DNA of 64,000 nucleotides from Utricularia gibba (Eukaryota > Streptophyta > Magnoliopsida > Lamiales > Lentibulariaceae), in assembly GCA_002189035.1 (NCBI GenBank), contig CM007990.1, positions 1,674,001-1,738,000 on the forward strand. Reading direction: 5' to 3'. Below are positions 1 to 11,608 of the stretch, one piece after another. The notes beneath the pieces are model-generated. The model did not search any database. It was given only the letters and a program-made list of their open reading frames with translations, and was not told the origin of the DNA. Position numbers and translations under genes: made by a program. Each line of letters opens with the position of its first letter. Position 1 is the stretch's first letter.

Positions 1-44
1 AAGGATATGGAAGTAGCATTGTCTTTGTTTATAAACCTCGCCTT

Positions 45-345
45 TCATGGTGGCTCAGGCTCATCGCCGGTGAATGTCTCGACGAGCCGGAATGGGACGG
101 AGTACGTGAATCCAGAACGACCCACCTCCGGTAGTTCCACCGGCATCCAGCCACCATATCTGGTGACTCCATTCCTGGCTATGGCTCTTCTGTTGATCCA
201 CTCAGCATTCTTTGATGCTTCCCCATTCTTATGATGCACGGGGTAGCAGTATTGGATTCCCCTCATTAACCATTCCATAGGTGAAACGACACTGACCAGC
301 AGCTGCTGCGGCCCTCTTCTGTTTTACAGAAAGCCTTTTTATTTA
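45..345 (-). CDS. Possible 3' terminal exon of an unidentified gene at the left edge
   Basis: I do not recognise this sequence. On the minus strand it is GC-richer than its surroundings and open for about 78 codons, ending in TGA at 45-47; the readable C-terminus includes TRYGGWMPVELPEVGRSG and ends DEPEPP. An AG acceptor-like site preceded by a T-rich run lies near 338. From that acceptor a second minus frame is also open (starting KRAAAAAGQCRFTYG, ending LLPRAS, stop near 231). The two frames are alternatives and I cannot choose between them. No methionine start, domain or poly(A) signal is visible because the window ends just downstream. It could be the end of a gene lying to the left, or a chance open stretch. 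Confidence 0.25.
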
Positions 346-807
346 CTCACAGGATGACTACACCACAGCTCTGTACAAATAGGAAACCATACGAATGAAT
401 GAAGCATATACACACATCACTTCTGCGATGGCAGGCTGCCGTTCATCTAGAGGATTCTTGACCGTTGGATCTTTTTACGTATATTATTTAGTATTTTGCA
501 TCATCTTTATGCCCTTTTTCTATTTCCTAGTGTTCGATCATCGATGGTGATGTTTGTCGGTTTTAATTTAATAATAGAAAAAAAAAGAAGGAGTTTAGAC
601 AGCCGGAGGGGGACACGGGGACTCGCTGCCATAAACCCATTTTGAATTGAAGGATGTTAGGGGGGGATACGGATGAATTTAATTTTGACGAATTAATAAA
701 TACCACCACTCTAAGATGCCCTTTTGCTCTCATTTTCCAATCCTCTGTTCACGGAATCCTGACGCTGTAAACGGGACATTGCTGGTGAGAGCGGTTCGCC
801 GACGGAA
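346..807 (+). promoter_or_regulatory. Upstream and 5' leader region of AXS
   Basis: No gene is visible here. A TATA-like AT stretch (attaataaata, about 691-701) sits about 110 bases before the AXS start codon and is the best candidate core promoter. A purine-rich and G-rich patch lies at 575-670. Nothing else recognisable. Confidence 0.3.
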
Positions 808-2994
808 ATGGGGAACAAACGAGTAGATCTGGACGGAAATGCCATAAATCCGATGACGATATGCATGATCGGCGCCGGAGGATTCATCGGCTCGCACCTC
901 TGTGAGAAGCTGATGCACGAGACTCCACACAAGGTGCTGGCGGTGGACGTTTACAGCGACAAGATTAAGCATCTACTGGAACCAGCCTCGCTGCCTTGGG
1001 CTGATCGTATACAGTTCTACCGTATCAATATTAAGAGTGACTCTCGCCTTGAAGGCCTCATTCGCATGGCGGATCTTGTAATTCTTCTTGCTATTTGTTG
1101 CTTTGCATTTCACTGCGTATATGGCTTGATCTGGGCTCTGCGGTTTTCTTTTTCGTTTGATGCTGCAAAATTGGTAGATTGAAGTGAAAATGATGTGTGT
1201 TTAGGTTAGATCTTGATGACTCTCCGCGGATCTGAAGCTTATATTTCACTAGAAACTCTAGACTAGGTGGTTGCCCTAAGTTTACGCTATTTCTTTGTAG
1301 AATAGCTGCCTATTCACATATCTTCTATTCATTGTTTTTTTCACTGCTTCCGGTACAATCATCGTTTGCTTCTTTAGCACAAGAATTTTCATTAGTCAAG
1401 CTATCTATTTCTTTGTTGTGTAGACCATAAATCTTGCGGCTATTTGCACTCCAGCAGACTACAACACTCGTCCTCTAGACACGATTTATAGCAATTTCAT
1501 TGATGCTCTCCCTGTGGTAAGTTATCACGTTTTTTTTATGCTGTATTCCTGGTTCTTGATGTTTCTTGTCAGCATGTTTCGTGTAGTATAGTCTCTTGAA
1601 GTTGACTGATCTCCGTTTAGGTCAAATACTGTTCAGAGAATGGAAGACGGCTGATACATTTCTCCACCTGTGAAGTTTACGGGAAAACCATCGGCTCCTT
1701 TTTACCAAATGATAGTCCATTACGCCAGGTGAACCATGATTTCCATCTTTCCTAAGTGCATTTTAAAAGGGAGATTTTTTGATGAATGATCTAATAAAGG
1801 AGTGCTGATGTAGCCAGCTCCATCAATTGGCCTTTTTGAGAGAATCTTCCGTTGTTTTATGTTTGTGTTTCTAGACCTGAACGGCCGTATGCCTATTTTT
1901 ATCAGGATCCGGCGTATTATGTTCTCAAGGAAGATGCATCGCCATGCATATTTGGACCTATCGAGAAGCAGAGGTGGTCATATGCATGTGCAAAGCAGTT
2001 GATAGAGAGGCTGATATATGGTTCGTTGATGACTTAAAATCAATACTACTGAGACAGCAAGATTTCCAAGTCATTATATTCTGTGCTTTTGCAGCTGAGG
2101 GCGCTGAGAATGGTCTTCAGTTTACCATAGTGAGACCCTTCAACTGGATCGGTCCTAGGATGGATTTCATCCCTGGAATTGATGGCCCCAGCGAGGGTGT
2201 TCCTAGAGTCCTCGCCTGCTTCAGCAATGTAAGATACTGATGCCATTGCACCTAAACGATGCCATGCCATTACCTCCATCCATCCTATTAACTGCTAGCT
2301 TCTGTTCCCAGAATCTCCTAAGACGTGAACCACTGAAGCTCGTCGATGGTGGCCAGTCTCAAAGAACATTCATTTACATCAAGGATGCCATTGAAGCTGT
2401 TCTTTTGATGATCGTACGTCATCCTTCTTCTGTTGCTAGTGAATCTCCGAATCATTAACCTGTAAAGTTATGGTTGAGAGACGGAACTCTGCTAATTTGC
2501 AGGAAAACCCAAACCGGGCAAATGGCCAAATATTCAATGTGGGCAACCCCAACAACGAGGTCACGGTCAGGCAGCTCGCCGAAATGATGACGGATGTAAG
2601 TAAACCTTGTTACCTGTTCTCCTCCTTTTGGGAAGCGTCTCATCTAGCGAAATCCATATAATTCCTGGTAGATATACGCCAAAGTCACGAAAGAGCCTCC
2701 GTTGGAGACCCCCACCGTTGATGTAAGCTCCAAAGAGTTCTACGGTGAAGGATATGATGACAGTGACAAGAGGATCCCAGACATGACCATCATAAACCGA
2801 CAACTTGGTAAAACACTCACTCTTATGCCACGTATTTCACTCACGGTATGAAATCACACCGGAGATGTCTTCGCGTTTCAGGTTGGAGCCCAAAGACCTC
2901 GCTCTGGGATTTGCTGGACTCAACGCTAACCTACCAACACCAGACGTACGCGGAAGCTATTAAGAAAGCTACTTCACAAACGATGGCAAGTTAA
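808..2994 (+). CDS. AXS: UDP-D-apiose/UDP-D-xylose synthase (AXS/UAXS), intact, nine exons
   Basis: This cytosolic, NAD-dependent short-chain dehydrogenase/reductase converts UDP-glucuronate to UDP-apiose and UDP-xylose, supplying apiose for rhamnogalacturonan II and apiin-type glycosides. Exons by GT-AG joins: 808-1077, 1424-1516, 1621-1728, 1906-2020, 2095-2228, 2312-2413, 2503-2595, 2672-2807, 2882-2994. They give 387 residues, close to the roughly 389 remembered for Arabidopsis AXS1. The Rossmann motif GAGGFIG is at residues 22-28. The catalytic YACAK (Tyr183, Lys187) is present. Cys98 (in AAICTPADYN) and Cys138 (in FSTCEVYG) match the two cysteines reported to act in ring contraction. 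Other family stretches include FNWIGPRMDFIPGIDGP and NVGNPNNEVTVRQLAEMM. The start is the first in-frame ATG and the protein aligns from its N-terminus (MGNKRVDLDG). No frameshift or stop was seen, so the gene looks functional. Confidence 0.95.
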
Positions 2995-3378
2995 ACCCCA
3001 AGGAGACACCAAATCTACTTCTACTCGTGTGGATCTGTTTGTTCTGCTCTATACAAGTCCACCTGCCCAGCGTGTATGTCTAAGCCTCTTGGGTGGGCGC
3101 ATATTTCTTTGCAGCAGTGAGGCAGGCAGTCGTTCTGAAGCTAAAGCTGCTGCTCGTTGTTATGTCATGCGATTGGCTTTGTTGTTGTTTCATTACTTTT
3201 AAACTACCTCAGGTTTACTCTTCTGTGTTTACAAACCGGTCTCAAGTACAAAACACTGACGCAAACCAATCAATAATGGAACCAGCTATTAAACTGGGCA
3301 CTTAAAATAATGCGTCTCTACTCATACACGACTACGTTCTTCCTCCACTTGCCATGGATGTCTTTACTATACATTTCC

Positions 3379-3384
3379 AATAAA
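3379..3384 (+). terminator. Likely poly(A) signal of AXS
   Basis: AATAAA lies 385 bases after the AXS stop codon, followed by a T-rich stretch. The region 2995-3378 is probably 3' UTR. Confidence 0.4.
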
Positions 3385-4379
3385 ACACTCATCCTTTTTT
3401 ATTTAAAAAAGTGGTTTTTTTTTTTTTACTTCAAATGTACATAAATGTATTCAAACTTTCATATTTAATCCAAATGTCTTTAAATATTCATTTTTCTTAC
3501 ACAAAATGTGATTTATGGAATCACATCTACATGCCCCAAAATCAGAAATTTTTATATGTTGGAATTTTTTGAACCTTAAAAATACTTTGAGTAGTTTCTA
3601 GACATCTCAATAGGAGTTGGAACTGAAGAGGCTATTGGGATTCAAATAAGCTACAATTCTAATCACGATAAGGATACCATTTGGTGGTTAAGGAGTTGGT
3701 AAAATATGCCAAATGCAACCTCAATTATTGTTAGTATGCATTATTGAGTATCTTTTGAGATGGTGGGTGTAGCTATTATATTTTTGTTCTTTCACAATTT
3801 CTTCTTCATGCTTTTAGAATTTATTTTTAAACACTGCTTAAAATTTTAGAGTTTATTGATCAATTTTGTATTGCTACATTATTATAAATGTTCAATTCTT
3901 TTTCTCATGAGATAAATTTTATATTTTCAGATTGTAAAGCATGAATGGCAAGTTGAACCAAAAATATGGTATGTTTTTCAGTATTTTTGAAGATTATGAA
4001 TATAAATAATCATGAATGTTGAATGTTTTTCTGTGATTTAATTTGAATATGTTATGATTGAATTATGCATGCATATATGAGAATATACTATATTAATATT
4101 TGACAATTTTTTGGGTACCCAATTGTTAGATATACCTAACTTGTATTGATTAACAAATTGTAGAGCGATAGAATTGCTATGATAAAAAAAATTATGAACA
4201 TATAAAGCAACTGAATGATGAAAGTATTAAAGAGATTTAGTCTTAATGCAAATCATATAATATTCAGAAGCAATAAATAGAGAATTACTTTTTTTTAATT
4301 CTATTATATGCAACCAAAACAGTGAATCTTCTTATTTAAGGACTTTGGATACCGTTCATATTGAAGATCTTGCAACAAA

Positions 4380-5430
4380 TAAATATTGAAAATGAAAATA
4401 TCACATAAGAGACATTAATCGAAATAAACTATAATTTTGAAACTGATGAAACTTTGAGAATTAAAATCACTCATGATAAATTAGACAATAGTGACAACGA
4501 GAATCAAGAAGACAACCTTACATTAGAAATTATGTATGACCAAACAACTTCGGGTAAAAATATTTTGAGGAATAATGATACTAGATTGGAAAAAGAAAGT
4601 GATGATTGATGAAGATTGTTGTAGAACAATTGAAGACAAATCAATGGAAAGAAACGATGAAGCCAAAAAACCTAAAGATTAGGAAATAAATTATTGTATT
4701 GTTATATGTATTTGCATTTTGTTATATGATTTTCACATGAGCATTAATTATAAAAGTAATAAATGTAATAGGTATGATAGATAATATATGTATCTTGAGT
4801 ATGTAATTTCTTTGTTGGTGTATTATGAAGAAACATATAATTTGAGTTGTTTGATTTTTTAGGAGGTATTTGTTTTCTTCTTTTGCAATGTATCAAACTC
4901 AATAATGATAAACTATAATACCTTAAACATATTAATGCTTTAAAGGAAGATTTAGATAGTTATAATAATTCTAAAGATGAGAATAAACTCAAATATCTTG
5001 TTTATGATTCAAAAAATTTACTAAAAATTTATAACTTTTGAAGGGAATACTCTTTAACACTTAGGATGAAGTTAAATATGTAATCAGAAGTCATTATATA
5101 TTGTAAGAGTATACCATCAAAATTCTATGGATTGATTTAAGAAAAGTAAAAATAGAATATGTGAGATAATTATCCTTAGTATGCAAAAAAAGGTACTAGT
5201 ATTGAACCTATGGACGCTAAGCGATAGAATTCACCACTTCCCCTACTTTTCTTAAGAGTGTTGGTAGGATGAAAAAAAAAGAATAAGAGCATCATGTGAT
5301 ATACCATTGAAACAACAAGATGTAGGAAGATTAATTAATATGAAATACTACAACAAGTGATCACATTGTGGTGAAATTGGAAATAATATTTGTAAATGTG
5401 AGAATTTCACAATGTTGCATATTAAAGAAA
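4380..5430 (+). pseudogene. Doubtful FAR1/MULE-like transposase relic
   Basis: A stop-free acidic stretch of about 70 codons runs at about 4385-4610. Much further on, near 5200-5420, degenerate reading gives DPMDAKR and then YYNK-stop-SHCGEIGNNICKC, which resembles the CxxCGExGHNxRxC zinc knuckle near the C-terminus of FAR1/MULE transposases. Stops and shifts separate the parts. The link rests on a short low-complexity motif and may be wrong. Confidence 0.2.
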
Positions 5431-6045
5431 AAATTCACAAAAAAATGGTATAATTTATTATTTTTCTATATTTTAAAATATAAAATATATTTTGTTACAT
5501 TGTTTATCCTAATACTAATAGACTATATTCTCAATTATATAGGAATGACTTCACTAAAATCTTATTTGAATGAGACTATTCCTAGTTAAGAATAGTATTA
5601 GTATGAATAGGATATTTGATTTATGAGGTTAATGAAAAAACTCTTTTCTATTTAATTTTTCATCTCCTCACTTCAGCGGTATTTGTATGTGCAATCTTTT
5701 TTTGAAAAAAGAATTTTTATATTCACTTCTTTTGTTCCTTTCACTTTTAAAGACATCAATTGTTTTAAACTTTCACACTATTTTTGGATTAAACCAATAG
5801 ATTATTCATAGTTAAAATAATATTTCATGTCCCCTCCTTTTGTAATGTGCGTCAATGAATTTTTGTATGTAAATTAGATTTAATTTGTTCTATAACATTG
5901 TTATCACCACTTATATAAACATTTGAAAGTATGTAGTAGACTAAATTAATGATTTAATTTATTTTCATATGTAAAAACTCAAATAGTAATACAATTATCA
6001 TCAATAGATTAAAAATCATAATTAAAATACGGGAAAATAACTGAT

Positions 6046-6330
6046 AGTTATTCTGCAAGTACACAGAAACTGTCGAAATAATAAAATAAAATTGTATCCA
6101 TAGGAAATTGTTATTGAAATTTTTTTTCAAAAAAATGACTTAAAAGACCAAAAATAAAATGAAAGATTAGTTTTAAAACTATAAAGAAAAATGACTTTAG
6201 ATTTAGGATCCAGCTTATTTAAAACTTGTCCAAATTTGTGTATGTAAACCTTGAAAACTGAGATGTTTGCACAAGTTTTGGAGGTGTTATTCTAAAATAA
6301 TACTACTCATTTGATAATTTATGCCATATA
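6046..6330. repeat. Dispersed repeat, copy 1 (partner near 48.26-48.54 kb)
   Basis: Long stretches match 48255-48545 in the same orientation and order: 'ataggaaattgttatt', then 'tttagatttaggat', then 'gtaaaccttga', then 'gttattctaaaataata'. Read on the minus strand, the 'caatttcctat' block resembles the 3' part of Tat/Athila-like gypsy LTRs. I infer a fragment of such an LTR. The copies are old, with many small gaps. Confidence 0.6.
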
Positions 6331-7892
6331 TTTTTCGTATGTAAATTATACCACGTACTAATAACTGTATCATAATTTTTGTCCAAACAACTATCATTAT
6401 TGTATTATATGTGACATATATAAAATGTTATTTTATATTTACAACTCATGCCATAAATTAAATTCAAATAAAGCAAATTATGTCATTATATCAAAATCAT
6501 GAAAATTGTGAATGCCAAAGTACAAAAATCCTTATAAAAGAGGAAAAATATAAATCAAATATCCCTGAAAATTACCATTCATAATGGAAAATAATCTCTA
6601 ATAATTGATCTTCCACCAATGTTTCAATGTCATTTAATGGGAATCATTGACGAATCATCGATTATCATAAAAGAAAAATAAATTAAATTATTCAACCATG
6701 AATGATCATAGCAAAACAAGAAATGAAATTAGAAATGAAGTTTTCTTATTTCTCATCAATTCTAGGATAGATACATGGATAAGAATAGGTAAAGGTTTGA
6801 GATTCATGGACTGAAATATTCATGATGGTTCAAAAAAGGATTATGATTCTAAAGATTATATGAAATTAACACATAGATCATTCGCTCACGATACATTGAT
6901 TTATGTAGTAGGTAAGAGGCATTATAAACTATTGTATGAAGCATATTAAAATAAATGTGATTAAATTAGTTTTTTTTGGGTTAATCTAAGGGTCAAGGAG
7001 AGGAACTACAATTTCATTCTCTTGGGTATTTGTTGGGGTCTAACACATCCATTAAAAAGTACCAATGAGATAAAGTTATGAAAAGGATGTATAAAGTAGG
7101 TTTCATTTAAATTTAATACCTCTAACTAGGTATTTATATCTTCTTTTATCTTCAAAAAAAACTTTATTGATAAGAATATGTTAAACTTAATTTTCTAGAT
7201 TCAAAAAATAAAATAGTTAAAAAGAAAATGAAAAAGTACTTTAGTACAATTAAAATTTACGTCAATAAGTTAGTAATAATTTTTTGTACTCATTTTAACA
7301 TTTTCTGTGATTTGATTAAATTATAAAATATATTAAAAATTCAGTTTTTACAATGTCAATTCATCTTTAAATACAAAATCAAAACTTAGTATTTGCATAA
7401 TTTATTCCAAACACATTAAACATAAAATCAAAGTTTAATTCTATTGAACAATAGATTTTTCATTTTCATTTTTATAATTTAATGTTTTTGAATTCACAGA
7501 AGTATATTTAGTGTATTAAAACCAATAATATTATTTAACATGGTATTTTTATTTATTGAAAATGATTGATCTTTATATAATTTATTTTTATAGTAACTTG
7601 AAAGTATGTTTTCTATTTTAATATAAAATATAACGGAAATACAAATATTATTATGAAACAATGGAGCATGATGAGTATATGAAGAGTCCCTTTCCGAGGA
7701 TTTGTTCATGTGCTTTGTAGAAAAAATGCATACACAATATGTATTGCTTTAAGATTACGCCAATAAGTGCATGTTTTTCTTAGCGAAAGAATCCCAACAC
7801 AAACCTCTGGACTTGAAATGTTTTTGTTGTAATTGTATTTTAACGCCTGGTGTCTTTTCCCTGTAAATACAGCTGAGGAAGGGGCTTCCACT

Positions 7893-9641
7893 TCACCAAT
7901 ATTCTCTACAAGAACAAGAACCATTCTTGAACCTGTGAAACCTGGTGCGATCCCTGACAATAACTTCTCTCTGGTATAACTTGGAAACAAGCTTTATCAC
8001 CATATGACAATCACCACATATTCTAAGGTTTTTGTTAATGTGAATGGGCAACCTATCATCTGTGGTGATCAAACCATGAGCCAAAGCCAGCTTCTCACTA
8101 TGATAAGCCAATGCATTCTCCTTTTCTTCATCTCCTAGATCATGCAGCACATAATTTGTTTCTGCCTCATACCCAAGTTCTCGAATCTTGAATCGGATCT
8201 CTTCTAGTTTGTCATATATTTCTCTTGATTTCGGATGACTTTTATCGCCATTGAAGAACTGATACACAGAGCCATTTGATTCAATATAGCTGAATCCGGG
8301 CACCTTCTTCACATGTTTACTCTTCATTGTATCTCTCACTCTTCCAACATCATTCCATCTCCCTTGTGTGGCGTAGACGTTTGACAACAAAACAAAATCC
8401 CCGCAAGTACTTGATCCCATCTCCACTAGCTTTCTGGATGCCTGCTCTGCCATTTCGACATTCTTGTGTATCTTGGATGCGCCTAACAGGGTCTGCCATA
8501 GTACAGCATCTGGAAACATGGGCATGGAATCAATGATATTGTATGCCACCTCAAGTTTTCCAGCTCTTCCTAACAAGTCTACAATTGTCCCATAGTGTTT
8601 AACATCCTTGCGTAGTCCATTCTTATCCATCATCTCAAAAAGTCTCAACCCTTCTTCCACCATCCCTGCATGATTACAAGCACATAATGCAGCTAAATAC
8701 GTAACTGGATCTGGGATCGCCCCCGATTGCCCCATAACCATACAATCAAAAAGCTGTAAAGCTTTCACCCCATCACCGTCCATAGCAAAGCCCATGATCA
8801 TGGTATTCCATGTGATTATGCTCCTTGAACACCTCATGGTCTCAAAGACATTATAGGCCTTCTCCACTAGTCCACATTTTGCGTACATGTCAATAACAGC
8901 ATTGCACACAATTACATTCTCGTCAAATCTTTTCCTTTTTATGTACTCAAACACTTTCTCCCCCTCGTTGATAGCGCCAATCTGAGAACAAGCAGAGAGA
9001 GCTCCAAGAACAGTGATCTCATTGGGAGAGACTACACCTCCACTGCCCCCACCCCATTCTCTCATTCTATTAAAAAAACTCAGAGCATCATTAGGCCGGC
9101 TCCCCTGCGCCAACCCGGCAATCAGGGCATTCCAAGTAGCAATGTCCTTGCGCGACATTTCATCGAACACCTTCCAAGCATCATCCAAATCCCCGCACTT
9201 GGCACACACGTCAACTAAAGTAGTCTGCAACAAAACATCCGAATAAAAGCCACATTTCCTCACTAGACCATGCATCTGCATCGCCTCCACTCGTGACAGC
9301 GATCTGGAGCATGCCTTGAGAAAAAAAGAGCAGGTTAGAGCATCCGGCTTGCAGGCAGAACGCGACATGGAAAGGTAGCAAACCACAGCGTCCGTGGGGA
9401 GTTGGCTTTGAGCGTATCCACGAATGATGGCGTTCCATTCGTTAGTCCCCGGAAAGCTAAGTAAACGAAAAATGGCGACGGCGTATTGAAGGGTGCCATT
9501 AAAAGTTGCGCAGAAGTCGAGGAATTTGGAACGTAAAGTGTAGAAACGGAAAAGGCCGGTGGTTAGGAGGTGGGCGTGGATCTGTGGGAGTTGTGAGGAC
9601 GAGAGGCATCTGCGTAGCAGAGACTCGACATATCCCGCCAT
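7893..9641 (-). CDS. DYW-class pentatricopeptide repeat (PPR) protein
   Basis: This is an intronless 582-residue PLS-type PPR protein. Such proteins bind organellar RNA through the repeats, and the DYW domain acts as a cytidine deaminase in C-to-U RNA editing. PPR/PLS repeats run over roughly residues 60-400 (for example TWNALIAGLAQG, NAVIDMYAKCG, HYGTIVDLLGRAGK), then the E region, then PGFSYIE at 448-454 and the DYW domain. The deaminase and zinc residues are present: HSEK at 514-517, CGDCH at 542-546 and a terminal CSC at 576-578. The protein ends EYW instead of DYW, a known tolerated variant. The start is the first ATG and fits the usual short leader (MAGYVESLLRRC). The layout resembles Arabidopsis At1g34160, which I suggest only as a likely relative. 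Mitochondrial or plastid targeting is inferred from the family. Confidence 0.93.
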   Translation of the reverse strand: MAGYVESLLRRCLSSSQLPQIHAHLLTTGLFRFYTLRSKFLDFCATFNGTLQYAVAIFRLLSFPGTNEWNAIIRGYAQSQLPTDAVVCYLSMSRSACKPDALTCSFFLKACSRSLSRVEAMQMHGLVRKCGFYSDVLLQTTLVDVCAKCGDLDDAWKVFDEMSRKDIATWNALIAGLAQGSRPNDALSFFNRMREWGGGSGGVVSPNEITVLGALSACSQIGAINEGEKVFEYIKRKRFDENVIVCNAVIDMYAKCGLVEKAYNVFETMRCSRSIITWNTMIMGFAMDGDGVKALQLFDCMVMGQSGAIPDPVTYLAALCACNHAGMVEEGLRLFEMMDKNGLRKDVKHYGTIVDLLGRAGKLEVAYNIIDSMPMFPDAVLWQTLLGASKIHKNVEMAEQASRKLVEMGSSTCGDFVLLSNVYATQGRWNDVGRVRDTMKSKHVKKVPGFSYIESNGSVYQFFNGDKSHPKSREIYDKLEEIRFKIRELGYEAETNYVLHDLGDEEKENALAYHSEKLALAHGLITTDDRLPIHINKNLRICGDCHMVIKLVSKLYQREVIVRDRTRFHRFKNGSCSCREYW

Positions 9642-9959
9642 CCAAATCGCATTTCAAATGCTCGCGCAAACTGATTAATATGCGTCGAATTGATGTTCCT
9701 GAGAAATGACAAAAACACCCTAAACGCTTCACCTCCCTCTTCCTTCGTTCTTTCCACCCCCACATTACCTCCGCCTTTTTCCGTGGTCGCCCGTCGCCTC
9801 TCGATTGTGACTTTTGTGGGTGTTTTCATCGCCAGTCGCCACCCATTGTATTCGGAAGAGCCACCCATACCGTTGCTGTCACCCCATTGCATCCACATGC
9901 CATCTGTTTAGGTGGGTGCAGTGGGGTAGAAACGTAAATGAATCTATGAACATTGAATC
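9642..9959. other. Upstream region of the PPR gene
   Basis: This GC-richer stretch carries several overlapping short open frames on both strands, none recognisable as a protein. It probably holds the promoter and 5' UTR of the minus-strand PPR gene. No clear TATA box was seen. Confidence 0.35.
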
Positions 9960-9984
9960 TGTGTAATTTACATATATCTTTTAA

Positions 9985-10119
9985 TAAAAAAAACTTTGCC
10001 ATAAATGAGCTTAGATGAAAAAATTCATGTGATTCAGCTCATAGATACTTTTCATGATTCATGGAAAACTTTAGTAATCATGTTTAGTAGTTCTCCTAGT
10101 GGAGGCCTCAAGTACGAGG
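9985..10119 (+). pseudogene. Outer copia C, gag fragment 5' of copia A
   Basis: The plus strand reads DTFHDSWKTLVIMFSSSPSG followed by GLKYEG, matching the copia gag pattern LPDSWetLVVsLsnSaPnG. The reading resumes exactly at 15316 (VVTSLL), after copia A and one copy of its CGAGG target repeat are removed. Upstream of about 9985 the similarity fades; no 5' LTR of this element was found. Confidence 0.6.
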
Positions 10120-10676
10120 TGTGGGCTTGAGACGCTAATAAGACAGCTCAATAATCCAGCTGAAATGGACTATGCTCAATATCAGAATGAACAATTGATT
10201 GGGCCTCGACGGTTATGAAAATAACTTAAAGAAAGAAGAAGAAAAAGACAGTTTTGGCTCTGCCTCTTGTGGCAGCTGCACAGAGCAGGAAGTTTAGAAG
10301 AAAAGAAAGGCAGGAGCAATTTTCTTCTTACAGATAATCCCGATGACGTTTTGATCTTGATCGAATCAAAGAGAGGACGACAACCAATTCTCCTTAAGGT
10401 TTTCGTTCCTTTATGAATCTGGTTGTATCAGTTTGCTTGAATATTCAAGCTGATTGTCAGAGCTGTTTTGCTCTTGTACTCAAACGTTGCTTTAGTGAAG
10501 TTTCTTAGACTTGGTGAGGATTCACCCGTGGTTTTTTCCCGTAAGGGTCTCCACATTAAAAATTACTTTGTGTTCTTTACTGCTTTAGCAAAAGAAGAGA
10601 AAATCAATTAATCAAGATCAGGCGTGTTCTTGCTGTTTGGCAATTTTTGGTGTTATTTGAAGTTTTTGATCCTACA
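10120..10676 (+). repeat. 5' LTR of copia A
   Basis: 557 bp, TG...CA ends, with many differences from the 3' LTR scattered along its length, so the insertion is not very recent. An in-frame TTAATCAAGATCAGGC block near its 3' end is shared with the 3' LTR. Confidence 0.93.
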
Positions 10677-10679
10677 AAT

Positions 10680-10691
10680 TGGTATTAGAGC
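10680..10691 (+). other. Primer-binding site of copia A
   Basis: TGGTATTAGAGC differs at one position from TGGTATCAGAGC, the classic copia site complementary to the 3' end of initiator tRNA-Met. It lies 3 bases after the 5' LTR. Confidence 0.85.
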
Positions 10692-10733
10692 TCGTTATTT
10701 TCTCTTCTGGGATTTATAATCAAAGTGCAAAGT

Positions 10734-11510
10734 ATGGAGGAATCTTTTGGGATGGTCAAATTGAATTCCAAGAATTATCCTCTTTGGAGTTCTAAGATGA
10801 AGTTTGTATTAATTTGTAAAGATCTCTGGAATCCTGTCAGATATGGAAGCAAGAAACCAGAGAAAACATCTGATGATGATTGGAAATTGCTGCATCTTAA
10901 GGCTTGTGCATATATTCTTCTATGCATTGATAATTCTTATCATTGCAAATTCAAGGACTGTGATGAAGATGCGGAAGCATTATGGAAGAAAATTCAGGAC
11001 ACCTTTCGACCATCCAATGCTCTCAACAAAATCATGTTAGAAAAGAAGCTTGTTGACTTAAAATATAAGGATGGTGAGAGCATGGAACAACACATTGGAA
11101 ACTTCAAGGAAATCATTGATGAAATGGCATCGGTAAAAATGAATATGGAGGATGAAACCCAAGCTATAAAGCTGCTACATTCATTGCCTCCCAGCTGGGA
11201 CATTCTTGTAATAACTCTGAGTAATATTGGCTAAGAAAGCCTTGTGTATGACAACATGGCCAATGTTTTATTACAAGAAGAAATAAGAAGGAAAGGGGCA
11301 AGCAATGAAAATAAGGGCTCGTTAGCTGCTGTTGAACACAAAGGAAATGCTGGTAACTGGAAAAAAAATTACAAGAACAAGAAAAATTGGAAGGATAAGG
11401 GACAACAATCTGGAGAAAATCCATCAGTTAAATCCTCCGAAACTCAAGCTGAGAAGACATGCTTCTACTGTAAGAAACCTGGACATTTCAAGAAAGAGTG
11501 TAAATTTTAG
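10734..11510 (+). pseudogene. Copia A gag, broken
   Basis: Starts MEESFGMVKLNSKNYPLWSS, a typical copia gag N-terminus, followed by the retrotransposon gag domain. An in-frame TAA at 11232-11234 interrupts it; the same frame then continues (YDNMANVLLQEE). The CCHC zinc knuckle CFYCKKPGHFKKEC is at about 11458-11499. The frame ends at TAG 11508-11510, and the downstream protease lies in another frame, so gag and pol are separated by a stop and a shift. Confidence 0.85.
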
Positions 11511-11608
11511 CAAAGGGCTATACTAAAGTACATGGAGAAGGAGAATTCAAGAGAAAGCAAACTGTCAATAATGGCATTTCAGTCTGTGAATCCTCTAATG
11601 GAGAAATA

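Larger units (their letters stand above)
3400..7700. other. AT-rich intergenic DNA with decayed repeats
   Basis: No intact gene. The sequence is strongly AT-rich with many stops in all frames. Two relics are listed separately: a doubtful transposase-like stretch (about 4380-5430) and a dispersed repeat (about 6046-6330) that reappears near 48.3 kb. The remainder shows no recognisable structure. Confidence 0.6.

Noticed and set aside
9563-9911. Open frames on both strands just upstream of the PPR gene
   Set aside because: Overlapping frames with Pro/Arg-rich text, no family resemblance, and they overlap the PPR start region.
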